Shown here: positions 1-7,186 of the stretch, piece by piece
Position numbering within the stretch: the stretch's first letter is position 1
Layout of the letters: each line of letters begins with the position of its first letter
Assembly (NCBI GenBank): GCA_024277405.1
Contig: JAJRVI010000200.1
Coordinates: 1-14,740 of the forward strand
Direction: 5' to 3'
From: Fidelibacterota bacterium
GTDB lineage: Bacteria > Bipolaricaulota > Bipolaricaulia > Bipolaricaulales > Bipolaricaulaceae
Length of the DNA: 14,740 bases
Position numbers and translations under genes: made by a program
Notes under the pieces: generated by a model
What the model saw: only the letters and a program-made list of their open reading frames with translations
Databases searched by the model: none
What the model was told of the DNA's origin: nothing

Positions 1-1362
1 CTCATCCTCCATCACAACCTCTACGAGTGCCTGGTACAGGTGGGGGCGGATGGGACCATCCATCCACAACTCGCCGGGTCATGGGAGGCCTCGACCGACG
101 GACGCACCTGGACGTTCCGGCTGCGCCGGGGGGTGAAGTTCCACGACGGCACCCCGTGCGATGCCGAGGCGGTACGGGACTCGTTCCTCCGGGCGATGGC
201 CCCCGCCACCCTCAACCCCCACCCGGAGTACTACGCGGAAATCGCGGCCATAGAGGCTGTGGATCCTTACACGGTGCGGTTCCGGCTGAAACGGCCGATA
301 CCCTATTTCCTCGCGATCCTCGCCCAGGCCGATTCGGCCATCGTCCCGGTGGCGCCCCGCACGGGCGTGCCCCTGGGGGAGCACCCCGTGGGAACCGGGC
401 CTTACCGGTTCGTGGAATGGCGCCCGGGCGATCGGATCGTCCTCGAACGGAACCCCGATTACTACGTCCCGGGGGTTCCACGTGTGGAAAGGATCTCGTT
501 CCGCTTCATCCCGGACGGCACAGCGCGGGTCCTGGCGTTGCGGGCCGGGGATGTGGACATCGCCGTGGACATCCCGTACCAGGCCGCCCGCTCCCTGGAG
601 GGCGAGCCGGGGTTCACGGTGGTCTCCGGTCCCATGAACCTGGTACAGATCCTGGCCATAAACAACGCCCGGAAGCCGTTCGGGGACCTCAGGGTCCGCC
701 AGGCCATCGCCCACGCCATCGACCGGGCAAAGATCATCGAGCTCGTCTCCCTGGGATACGCGACCCCCATCGGCGGACCGATCCCCCCGGGGATGCCCTA
801 TTACGTCGACCTGACGGGCCTCTATCCCCACGATCCCCGGCGGGCACGGGAGCTCCTCGCGGAGGCGGGTTACCCGGAAGGGTTCATCACCACATTGACC
901 CTGCCCTCCAACTACGAGTTCCACGTGCGCACCGGGGAGCTCATCGCGGCCCAGCTCGAAGAGGTGGGCATAAGGGCGGGGATACAGCTCGTCGACTGGG
1001 GTACGTGGCTCGAGCGGGTTTACACCCAAGCCGATTACGACCTCACCGTGATCGGCCATATCGGACGCCTGGACCCGGCCCTCATGCTCACCGGCTATGG
1101 GGCCGAAAGGCCCGATTACTACTTCCGCCGCGGCTGGCGGAACGAGGAGTTGGAACGGCTCCTGGAGGAGGGGAAGACCTGCATGAACCCCGAGCGGCGG
1201 CGGGAGATCTACGAACGGGCGCAGCGCATCATCGCCGGGGAGGTTGTGAACTACTTCATCCAGGATCCCCACCGCGTCATCGCCGCCCGGGCGGGGATTA
1301 CGGGCCTGGCCGTATACCCCATCTACGTCTTGGACCTGACCAAAATTTCTGCATCGAACTGA
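1..1362 (+). CDS. Family 5 ABC transporter solute-binding protein, 5'-truncated by window edge
   Basis: This is the extracytoplasmic binding protein of a peptide/nickel/oligosaccharide-type ABC importer (SBP_bac_5, DppA/OppA-like). The reading frame is open from base 1, so the true start and signal peptide lie outside the window; 453 residues are visible. Family hallmarks are LYECLVQV near the left edge, LAGSWEAS.DGRTWTF, VKFHDGTPCDAEAV, the VGTGPYRFVEW segment and a run of charged and aromatic residues before the C-terminus. The protein ends normally at TGA (1360-1362) and is followed by a strong hairpin. It has the same overall plan as the second binding protein at 10812-12395, sharing the DGTPCDA motif, but the sequences are clearly diverged and lie on opposite strands, so this is a paralog and not a recent duplicate. 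Substrate cannot be read from sequence. An internal GTG at 40 is in frame but is not the start, because family homology continues upstream of it. Confidence 0.93.
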   Translation, partial: LILHHNLYECLVQVGADGTIHPQLAGSWEASTDGRTWTFRLRRGVKFHDGTPCDAEAVRDSFLRAMAPATLNPHPEYYAEIAAIEAVDPYTVRFRLKRPIPYFLAILAQADSAIVPVAPRTGVPLGEHPVGTGPYRFVEWRPGDRIVLERNPDYYVPGVPRVERISFRFIPDGTARVLALRAGDVDIAVDIPYQAARSLEGEPGFTVVSGPMNLVQILAINNARKPFGDLRVRQAIAHAIDRAKIIELVSLGYATPIGGPIPPGMPYYVDLTGLYPHDPRRARELLAEAGYPEGFITTLTLPSNYEFHVRTGELIAAQLEEVGIRAGIQLVDWGTWLERVYTQADYDLTVIGHIGRLDPALMLTGYGAERPDYYFRRGWRNEELERLLEEGKTCMNPERRREIYERAQRIIAGEVVNYFIQDPHRVIAARAGITGLAVYPIYVLDLTKISASN

Positions 1363-1373
1363 ATTCTGCAAAA

Positions 1374-1405
1374 GCAGGGGCGGCCACCGCAACGGCCGCC
1401 CCTGC
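1374..1405. terminator. Intrinsic terminator between convergent genes
   Basis: A perfect 12-bp inverted repeat, GCAGGGGCGGCC / GGCCGCCCCTGC, encloses an 8-base loop. On the minus strand the hairpin is followed by TTTTGC, so it best serves the minus-strand EEP gene ending at 1430. On the plus strand no U-tract follows (TCTCCTCC), yet the stem starts only 11 bases after the solute-binding protein stop, so it may stop transcription from both sides or protect that 3' end. Confidence 0.85.
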
Positions 1406-1429
1406 TCTCCTCCGGCCCCTGAACATTAT

Positions 1430-3646
1430 TTATTCCGCCACCACTTCCAATATAAGGCCCAAATGGTCGGAGAGCGCGAACGAGTTCACCCACTGACCGC
1501 CATGGCGCCACCGATAGGGCTTCGTCTTGGGGCTGGTACTTTCCGGGCTCCGCTGAATTTCCACGAGACGAAGGGTTATCGGAGAGTTATCTCTTCCCGA
1601 GAACACAAATATATAATCCAATCGAGCTGGCCATCCGCCCTCGGTGGCCAATGTGTTTCCCAGGTTGCCCCATGGGCTTGGAAACCGAGTCCTCCAGTCT
1701 TTCCCTATCCAGGTGAATCCGGGGTCGTTGCGCCGCAGAACGGTCCATGCATCCCTCAAGCCCAGCGCTCGTAACCACCGTTCTAAAAAAGCGTACTCAT
1801 TGGATTCGGTGGGCTTCCGGGTGTCCACATCACTCCCTTCAGGAGGGACCAAGCCTTTGCCCCAATCCCCCGGTCGTGGTGCGGCGATATTGAAATCCCC
1901 CGTCAGTACAACCGGATGGCCGTCCTGATCATCGGCAGTGCACTTCCCAATGAACTCGATTAGTTCATCGATCTGTGCTTTTCTTATGCCTGCATAACTT
2001 TTGCCGGGATAATCCGCTTGCAAATGGGTGTTGAAAACGTGGATATAGCAATCCGAATTGTCAGGATCAAGCTGTACCCGGGCATAAAGTGCCCCCTTGC
2101 TCGCGTGTGCATCCCAGTCCTCTCCGGAACTAAAAAGAAAAGCACTAGCGGCGATAATCTTGTAGGGCGGTTTTACCAAAATGACCAGCCCACCATCGAT
2201 GCGCGTCTCCAAGAAGCGGGTGCAATCCGGGCCTGCGACGTAATTAGACCCGAAGATGATCTCCGCACCGTAACTGTTCGGGTACGCGTTTATAAGCCGA
2301 ATGCCCCGCACCTCCTGGCCACCCACTTTCACCTCTTCTAAATTGGGGCGAGCCCCAATCCAGTGCCGGATCAGCGGGCCTTTATCCGTGGACCAAGCCC
2401 GCACCCCTGTGATCCCAGCAACGTCTACATCCTGAAACCACTCCTGAAGACACACGATGTCAAACTGATAAGACCCCCCTTTCTTGATGAAGTTCATGAT
2501 TTCCTGTTCTCGCGCCGCGACCGCCTTCGCGTTGGCGGTTAGTCGCTGGGCGTTCAAGGAAAGCACCTTCAAGGAAACTTTTCGACATCCCACTTCCCCA
2601 ATAGGTGGACCAAAACATACCTCGCCCAGGTTGTATATCGTGACGTTGAACAGGGAAAGGCGCAGGATCTCGGTGACCGCCCTCGGGGGATATCCCTCGG
2701 GAACGATTTCGAACCCCACCAGTTTTCCCCTCTCATACATGGGGGTCAATCGCACGGCAACCCCCGCCAGAGGGGTGCCACCGCCGCATTCCTTCAACCG
2801 TCCGGAAACCCGCGTCTTGGGATCCAGCGAAATCGAGAGCTCCCCGTTGGCCCCCGTTTCCCCGTAAACGGCGCCCGGGGTTATCGGCGGGGTGTAGGGG
2901 GCCTCACCCACCCCAAGGCAAACCGTCCCCACGTCGATGGTGCGCTGCACGTGCCCGGAGATATCCATGGAGGAGAGGAACCGAAGCCTCTCCCGGGGGA
3001 CCGTGGCTGTGCCGTACCCGGGGGAGGAGATCTCCACAGCCCCGATGTCGCTCAGGCCCCGGATAGAGGCCTTGCCCTCTACCGGGATCAACCGTACGGT
3101 GACAGGTGTATCCGCGAGGGGTCCGTCCCCGCAGCGCGTGAGGGCGCCCGTGATCCACGTATCGGGGAGCTCCTCCGCCGGGACGGAGAACCCTCCCTGG
3201 CCATCGGTCCGGTATTCCGCGGGCGGGGCTATCACCTCGAGGATTACCACCAGATCCACGTATGCCCCGGTCGTGGAGGCCCGAAACCGGAGCTCGAACG
3301 TGCTCCTCGCGGCCCCGGCAGGGGGCAGGAAGGTACAGGTCGCCTGAGCGGTGCCGTATCCGGACGCCGGCCGGAAACGTGCCCACGAGGTGAGGGAGAC
3401 CGCAGCGATGCTCACGGGGTAGGAGCCCGGGGTCACGGTGGCCGTGAGCTGGATCGTTCCCTGCGTCCCGGCGGGAACCCGACAGCGGATCAGGTTCGCG
3501 GCCTCTTGCACACAGCTCCCCGCGGATACCAACCGGCCCGAGAACTGCAGCGAGACAGCCCCGTATCCGCCTTCCCCCGGGCCGTACTGCGCTATCCCGT
3601 AAAGGGCCCAAAGGAAAACGAAGACGATCGGAAGGACACGTCCCAT
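1430..3646 (-). CDS. Secreted EEP-superfamily phosphodiesterase, sphingomyelinase C-like, with duplicated N-terminal beta domains
   Basis: A 738-residue exported protein. I chose the ATG at 3644-3646, not an in-frame ATG at 3697, because GGAGGT lies 9 bases upstream, a promoter sits just before it, and the protein then opens with a classical signal peptide (MGRVLPIVFVFLWALYGIAQ). Residues about 20-140 look like a beta-sandwich, 144-346 contain two tandem related domains, and 358-737 form the catalytic EEP domain. All core residues are present: Asn365 (SLNAQ), Glu402 (DIVCLQEW), His541 (FNTHLQAD), Asp584 and Asn586 (LTGDFNI), Asp727 and His728 (LSDHLG). SKGALYARVQL followed by NTHLQAD resembles bacterial sphingomyelinase C more than DNase I or ExoIII. 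It probably hydrolyses a phosphodiester of a phospholipid or nucleic acid outside the cytoplasm with Mg2+. The catalytic half has much lower G+C than the rest. No neighbour suggests its role. The EEP assignment is firm; the sphingomyelinase specificity is tentative. Confidence 0.9.
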   Translation of the reverse strand: MGRVLPIVFVFLWALYGIAQYGPGEGGYGAVSLQFSGRLVSAGSCVQEAANLIRCRVPAGTQGTIQLTATVTPGSYPVSIAAVSLTSWARFRPASGYGTAQATCTFLPPAGAARSTFELRFRASTTGAYVDLVVILEVIAPPAEYRTDGQGGFSVPAEELPDTWITGALTRCGDGPLADTPVTVRLIPVEGKASIRGLSDIGAVEISSPGYGTATVPRERLRFLSSMDISGHVQRTIDVGTVCLGVGEAPYTPPITPGAVYGETGANGELSISLDPKTRVSGRLKECGGGTPLAGVAVRLTPMYERGKLVGFEIVPEGYPPRAVTEILRLSLFNVTIYNLGEVCFGPPIGEVGCRKVSLKVLSLNAQRLTANAKAVAAREQEIMNFIKKGGSYQFDIVCLQEWFQDVDVAGITGVRAWSTDKGPLIRHWIGARPNLEEVKVGGQEVRGIRLINAYPNSYGAEIIFGSNYVAGPDCTRFLETRIDGGLVILVKPPYKIIAASAFLFSSGEDWDAHASKGALYARVQLDPDNSDCYIHVFNTHLQADYPGKSYAGIRKAQIDELIEFIGKCTADDQDGHPVVLTGDFNIAAPRPGDWGKGLVPPEGSDVDTRKPTESNEYAFLERWLRALGLRDAWTVLRRNDPGFTWIGKDWRTRFPSPWGNLGNTLATEGGWPARLDYIFVFSGRDNSPITLRLVEIQRSPESTSPKTKPYRWRHGGQWVNSFALSDHLGLILEVVAE
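2609..2866 (-). repeat. Tandem domain copy 2 in the EEP protein (residues about 261-346)
   Basis: This segment repeats the pattern of the preceding one: an ETGANGELSIS strand, then RVSGRLKECGGGTPLAGVAV, then a closing LGEVCFG. It pairs with TDGQGGFSV, WITGALTRCGDGPLADTPV and VGTVCLG in copy 1. The two cysteines sit at equivalent places and could form a disulfide. The shape suggests a carboxypeptidase-regulatory or Cna-B-like beta-sandwich; the fold name is inference. Confidence 0.65.
2912..3217 (-). repeat. Tandem domain copy 1 in the EEP protein (residues about 144-245)
   Basis: First of two related beta-rich domains. It begins at TDGQGGFSV and ends at VGTVCLG. The resemblance to copy 2 is at protein level (spacing of Gly, Cys, the xVRLxP strand and the final GxVCxG) and not as an exact DNA repeat, so the duplication is old. 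It lies in the high-G+C part of the gene. Confidence 0.65.
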
Positions 3647-3655
3647 CGAGCAACC

Positions 3656-3661
3656 ACCTCC
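3656..3661 (-). promoter_or_regulatory. Ribosome-binding site fixing the EEP start
   Basis: GGAGGT on the minus strand, 9 bases before the ATG at 3646. It decides between this start and the in-frame ATG at 3697, which would put 17 residues before the signal peptide and lies at the promoter -35 element. Confidence 0.8.
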
Positions 3662-3668
3662 ACTTGCA

Positions 3669-3697
3669 ATTACACGCCCGTCCCACGAAAGTTTCAA
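3669..3697 (-). promoter_or_regulatory. Sigma70-like promoter of the EEP gene
   Basis: On the minus strand TTGAAA (3692-3697) and TGTAAT (3669-3674) are separated by exactly 17 bases; each matches five of six consensus positions. The predicted start is near 3662, giving a leader of about 15-18 bases that would begin within or just upstream of the GGAGGT site. An inverted repeat, TTCAAA-GCCTT-TTTGAA (3693-3709), overlaps the -35 hexamer. The gene can therefore be expressed separately from the operon ending at 3736. Confidence 0.7.
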
Positions 3698-3735
3698 AGC
3701 CTTTTTGAAGGAAGAGAACTAGGTCCTCCCGAGCT

Positions 3736-4521
3736 TCAAAAGCCCAACAGGTCCAGGGCCTCCAGGACCCCGGCCGCTATCCGCCAGGAGCGTTCCGCCA
3801 CCCGGAAGCAGACCGCCGGATCGCCCCGCGGGTCGATCTCCACCACCTTCGTCCCCGCGGACACCTCGATCCCGGAGCGCAGGATCCCCCTCACGACGCC
3901 GTCGCAGAGGGCCCGGAGTTCCTCCCCGCTGCACCAGGCCACCTTTTCCCCCTTCTCCACCCGCTCCCCGATGGCCTTGTAGCCGAAGAAATGCCCGGCT
4001 CGTCTCGCCCGCAGGACCCGCTCCCGGGAGACGCCACCGATGGGGCACGGGGCATGCGTGGGGGGCAGGGGGGAGCCCCGGAGATATACCTTTCCCAAGT
4101 AGGGTCCCCGGAGCGTCTCCACGGCGGCGTGGCAATCGACCCCCGCGGTGAACCCCGGCCCCAGGCCGATGACCAAGGGGGCTTCGTCGATCCGTGTCCC
4201 CAGGTTCCGCTTTCCCATCCGCGCGTCCACGATCACCTCGGGACGCAATCGCGCCACCGCGTCGCCCTCCGGGGCCAAAACGGGGACCATCCCCCTCTCG
4301 GCAAGTGCCAGGGCCTCCTCGGGAGACCCGGCCCGCACCGCCTCATATCCCTCCACGGCCCATCTCCCCTCGTACACCGCCTCGGCGAAGACCACCGCCC
4401 GCCTGATAGCGATAGGCTGTGGGAGTTCGGTGCATATAACCCCCAAGCCGCGTTCACGTAACCGGATGGCCACCGCCGTGGCCACGTCCCCCGCACCCCG
4501 CACCAATACCAGCTCCCTCAT
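3736..4521 (-). CDS. yqeB: YqeB-family (EF2563-type) selenium-dependent molybdenum hydroxylase accessory protein
   Basis: A 261-residue protein. A Rossmann-like nucleotide site opens it (VRGAGDVATAVAIRL, residues 7-21), followed by TELPQPIAIRRAVVFAEAV, VDARMGKRN and LGPGFTAGVDCHAAVET, all characteristic of the EF2563/YqeB family. A second part (about 140-235) has VSRERVLRARRAG, IGERVEKGEKVA and VEIDPRG. In other bacteria this family sits in clusters for selenium-dependent xanthine/purine hydroxylases, where it is thought to help mature the selenium- and molybdenum-containing enzyme; its exact reaction is not settled. The ATG overlaps the TGA of the hydantoinase gene by 4 bases, so it is probably translationally coupled and last in the operon. 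The frame stays open to 4989, but that part is the shadow of the upstream gene. No hydroxylase subunit or selD occurs in this window. Confidence 0.85.
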   Translation of the reverse strand: MRELVLVRGAGDVATAVAIRLRERGLGVICTELPQPIAIRRAVVFAEAVYEGRWAVEGYEAVRAGSPEEALALAERGMVPVLAPEGDAVARLRPEVIVDARMGKRNLGTRIDEAPLVIGLGPGFTAGVDCHAAVETLRGPYLGKVYLRGSPLPPTHAPCPIGGVSRERVLRARRAGHFFGYKAIGERVEKGEKVAWCSGEELRALCDGVVRGILRSGIEVSAGTKVVEIDPRGDPAVCFRVAERSWRIAAGVLEALDLLGF

Positions 4522-5858
4522 CGCTGCCAGGGCACGAACCTCCCGTGCCCCTCGGGCCCCACGAACTCCCCATCCCGCACCACCCACTCCCCCCGGGACA
4601 TCACCGCTACCGGGCGCCCCCGGAGTTCCATTCCCCCGTAGGGGGAGAAGTCGGCGTTCATGTGGAGCTCGTTCGCTTCCACCGTCCAACGGGCGTGGGG
4701 ATCCCAGAGGACGAGGTCCGCGTCCGCGCCCCGGGCGAGGCGTCCCTTCCGTGGCCAGAGACCGAACGCCCGGGCCGGACCCTCGGAGAGGTAGTAGGCG
4801 AACTGCCGTGGGGAGATCCTCCCCTTGGCCACGCCCTCCGAGAAGAGGAGCGCCGGGAGGAGCTCCACCCCGGGGAGCCCGGAGGGGAGCCTCGAGGGAT
4901 CGTCCCGGCCGATCTCCTTCTGGGAGACGGTGAAGGGGCAGTGATCGGTGGACACGGCCGTGAGGAGCCTCTTCCCCAGGGCCCACCACAGGGCCTCGGC
5001 GTCCTCGGGCTGCCTGAGCGGCGGTGTCACGGAGAAGAGATGCCCATCGGGACGCATATAGACCCGATCATCCAAGAGGAGGTAGTGGGGGCAGGTCTCG
5101 CCCATGAGGGGGGCCCCCATCTTCCTCGCCCCCAGGTAAACGGAGAGGCCTGCCCGGCTGGAGATGTGGGCGACGTAGGTGGGGCAATCGGTCTCGCGGG
5201 CGAGGATCCCCACCTCGGCGATGGCCACCTCCTCGGCGATGGCTGGCCGAGCCGCGGGGAAGGGTCCCCCCGCGGGATCCACGAGCTCGTCCGCCTCGCA
5301 ATGCACCATGGCCACGCCCCCCACCTCCCGGATCGCCTCCATGGCGGCCCGCAGGTGCCCAAGGGGGGTGCGGCGGCCGGAATCCGAATAGGCGGTGTAG
5401 AACTTGAAGGCTCGGACCCCCATCTCCGCCACGCGGAAGATCTCCTCCGCCCTCTCCGGGGTCCAGCCGATCATCTCCGCCCGGAAGGAGTAGTCGATGC
5501 AGGAGGGCACCGCTTCCTCCAGGCGCCGCTCCAGAGCCTCGGGAAGCGATACCTCCGGGTGCCCCACGGTGAAATCGAGGAAGCACGTGATCCCCCCGTG
5601 GGCCGCGGCCCGGGGACCGGTGCGGAAATCGTCGGAGGACCGTGTCCCCGCCACCGGGAGGGAGAAGTGCACGTGGGCGTCGATGAACCCCGGGAAGACC
5701 AGGAGTCCCCGGGCGTCCACCACCTCGTCCGCCCCCCCGGGGATCCTCCCCACCCGGGCGATCCGTTCCCCCCGCACGAGGACATCCGCCTGCACGGTCC
5801 TCCGGGCGGTGACCACCGTCCCCCCGGCTATCAGAATTCGCTTATATTCCTTTGCCAT
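4518..5858 (-). CDS. Dihydropyrimidinase/hydantoinase-type cyclic amidohydrolase
   Basis: A 446-residue metal-dependent amidohydrolase that should open the ring of hydantoins, dihydropyrimidines or allantoin-like imides in the cytoplasm. The binuclear metal ligands are visible: His62 and His64 (GFIDAHVHF), Lys152 for carbamylation (AFKFYTAY), His186 (VHCEAD), His231 (YVAHISS) and Asp305 (STDHCPF). Tyr157, five residues after the lysine, matches the D-hydantoinase oxyanion tyrosine. SGLPGVE near residue 326 and the length fit the family. The start MAKEY at 5858 is chosen because the N-terminal strand ILIAGGTVV begins right after it; the frame remains open upstream to 6188 but only as a shadow of purD. 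The site VHCEADE differs from the common VHAENGD, which may alter specificity. It lies 41 bases after purD and overlaps yqeB by 4 bases. Similar genes accompany yqeB in E. coli purine-catabolism clusters. The exact substrate is unknown. Confidence 0.88.
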   Translation of the reverse strand: MAKEYKRILIAGGTVVTARRTVQADVLVRGERIARVGRIPGGADEVVDARGLLVFPGFIDAHVHFSLPVAGTRSSDDFRTGPRAAAHGGITCFLDFTVGHPEVSLPEALERRLEEAVPSCIDYSFRAEMIGWTPERAEEIFRVAEMGVRAFKFYTAYSDSGRRTPLGHLRAAMEAIREVGGVAMVHCEADELVDPAGGPFPAARPAIAEEVAIAEVGILARETDCPTYVAHISSRAGLSVYLGARKMGAPLMGETCPHYLLLDDRVYMRPDGHLFSVTPPLRQPEDAEALWWALGKRLLTAVSTDHCPFTVSQKEIGRDDPSRLPSGLPGVELLPALLFSEGVAKGRISPRQFAYYLSEGPARAFGLWPRKGRLARGADADLVLWDPHARWTVEANELHMNADFSPYGGMELRGRPVAVMSRGEWVVRDGEFVGPEGHGRFVPWQR

Positions 5859-5859
5859 T

Positions 5860-5891
5860 GCGTCCCCAAGGTTAACCCGGGATCGGGACGC
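5860..5891 (-). promoter_or_regulatory. Inverted repeat covering the hydantoinase ribosome site
   Basis: In the 41-base gap after purD, GCGTCCC and GGGACGC form a 7-bp stem with an 18-base loop that contains the palindrome GGTTAACC (5870-5877). In the minus-strand mRNA the 3' arm includes the only Shine-Dalgarno-like bases (GGGGA) and ends one base before the ATG. It could limit translation or mark an RNA processing site. No U-tract follows, so it is not a terminator. Confidence 0.4.
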
Positions 5892-5899
5892 GGCAAACC

Positions 5900-7186
5900 T
5901 CAGTTCGCTTGCGGGGGAAGGCGTGGGATATCGCGGCGGTAGTAAAGGACCCCGGGGCAGTGCTCGGCGAGAAAGCCGTCGAGCGTGGCCTTGGCCTCGA
6001 ACGGGGACGGAGCGCGGGCGAGGAGGGCCACGCTCCGGGAGGAGGTGGTCAGGTAACGTCCGTCTTCTTCCCTCACGGAGGCAAAGTACACTTCGATTCC
6101 CTTGGCCTCCAGCTCCTGCAGGGGCAAGGTGAAGGACCGTCCCGCTTCCGGGGCCTCCGGGTAGCCCCGGGGGACGAGGTACTTGCACACCGTGGCCTCG
6201 CGGGCGAACTCGATCTCCCCGATGAGGTCCCCCGAGGCGATGGAAGCGAACACCTCCACCGCATCGGTGACGAGCAGGGAAAGCACGTTCATCGCCTCGG
6301 GATCCCCGAAGCGGACGTTGAATTCGATCACCTTAGGCCCCTCAGAGGTTTGGATGAACTGGCCGTAGAGGATGCCGCGGTAGGGCACTCCTGTGACCTC
6401 CCCCAGCTTCGCCACCGTGTCCTCCACGATCCCCAGGGCGGCCTCGAAGTCCGCACGGGAGACGAAGGGCAGGAGGTGATCGGCGCATGAGTAGGACCCC
6501 ATGCCCCCGGTCATGGGGCCGGTATCCCCCTCGCGGGCGTATTTGTAGTCCTGGACGAGGGGCATGGGGACGCACCGCTTCCCGTCCGTGAACACCATCA
6601 ACGAGAACTCCTCCCCTTCGAGGCGCTCCTCGACGAGGATCCTCCCGTCGCGCTCGATGAAGGGGCGGGCGTACTCCAGGGCCTCCTCCAGGTCGGGTAG
6701 CTGTCGTCCCAGGACTCTCACGCCCTTCCCCCCGGTGAGGCCGATCGGTTTTATCACCGAAGCGGGGTGTGCCCGGAGGTGCTCCTCCAGGGACCGGGGG
6801 TCGGAGAAGGTCCACCACCGGGGATAGCCCCGCCTGAGGTGCTCGGCCATGAACTCCCGCATGAACGCCTTGTCCGCCTCGATCCGCGCCAGGGCCTTCC
6901 GTGGTCCCACGCAGGGGAACCCCTTCCCCTCCAGCGCATCCACCGCCCCGGCCGCCAACGGGGCCTCGGGGCCGAAGACGACGAGGTCCGGCGTGACCTT
7001 CACGGCATAGCGTTTGAGCGATTCGATGTCCGTGAGGGAGCCCTCGGTCCAGTCCTCGGCGAGATCCACGATGCCGGGGTTCGGGGTGGACATGTAGGCG
7101 AAGATGCGCGGATCCTGGGGCGAGCGGGCCAGGGCGGCGGCGATGGCGTGCTCCCGGGCGCCGTTTCCCACGAGGAGGACCCTCAT
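5900..7186 (-). CDS. purD: Phosphoribosylamine-glycine ligase (GAR synthetase)
   Basis: PurD joins glycine to 5-phosphoribosylamine using ATP, the second step of de novo purine synthesis. At 428 residues it is full length. Domains in order: N-terminal Rossmann-like domain with VGNGAREHA (6-14) and FGPEAPLAAG (71-80); linker with KAFMREFM; ATP-grasp core with VIKPIGLTGGKG (144-155), ILVEERLEGEEFS and QDYK (212-215), GDTGPMTGGMGSYS (220-233) and the Mg-binding EFNVRFGDPE (289-298); C-terminal domain with VCKYLVPRGYP. YMSTPNPGIV and KPIGLTGGKG resemble the archaeal/thermophile PurD branch more than the E. coli type. The ATG overlaps the TGA of the BtpA gene by 4 bases and follows GGGAGGGAGG. No other pur gene is in the window, so it is placed in a transport and catabolism operon instead of a pur cluster. 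It could be the only PurD or a specialised paralog. Confidence 0.95.
   Translation of the reverse strand: MRVLLVGNGAREHAIAAALARSPQDPRIFAYMSTPNPGIVDLAEDWTEGSLTDIESLKRYAVKVTPDLVVFGPEAPLAAGAVDALEGKGFPCVGPRKALARIEADKAFMREFMAEHLRRGYPRWWTFSDPRSLEEHLRAHPASVIKPIGLTGGKGVRVLGRQLPDLEEALEYARPFIERDGRILVEERLEGEEFSLMVFTDGKRCVPMPLVQDYKYAREGDTGPMTGGMGSYSCADHLLPFVSRADFEAALGIVEDTVAKLGEVTGVPYRGILYGQFIQTSEGPKVIEFNVRFGDPEAMNVLSLLVTDAVEVFASIASGDLIGEIEFAREATVCKYLVPRGYPEAPEAGRSFTLPLQELEAKGIEVYFASVREEDGRYLTTSSRSVALLARAPSPFEAKATLDGFLAEHCPGVLYYRRDIPRLPPQAN

Noticed and set aside
27..1496. Long plus-strand open frame (489 codons) and a long minus-strand frame at 79-1392
   Set aside because: Both are shadows of the solute-binding protein frame; the translations are Arg/Gly/Pro-rich with no family motifs, as expected in high-G+C DNA.
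4522..4989. In-frame extension upstream of the yqeB start
   Set aside because: It lies wholly inside the hydantoinase gene, has low-complexity composition, and the Rossmann motif of the family begins right after the ATG at 4521.
4545..5942. Plus-strand open frame of 465 codons opposite the hydantoinase
   Set aside because: Gly/Pro/His-rich translation typical of an antisense shadow; the minus-strand gene has all catalytic residues.
5859..6188. In-frame extension upstream of the hydantoinase start
   Set aside because: It overlaps purD and shows no amidohydrolase features; the family N-terminus begins at 5858.
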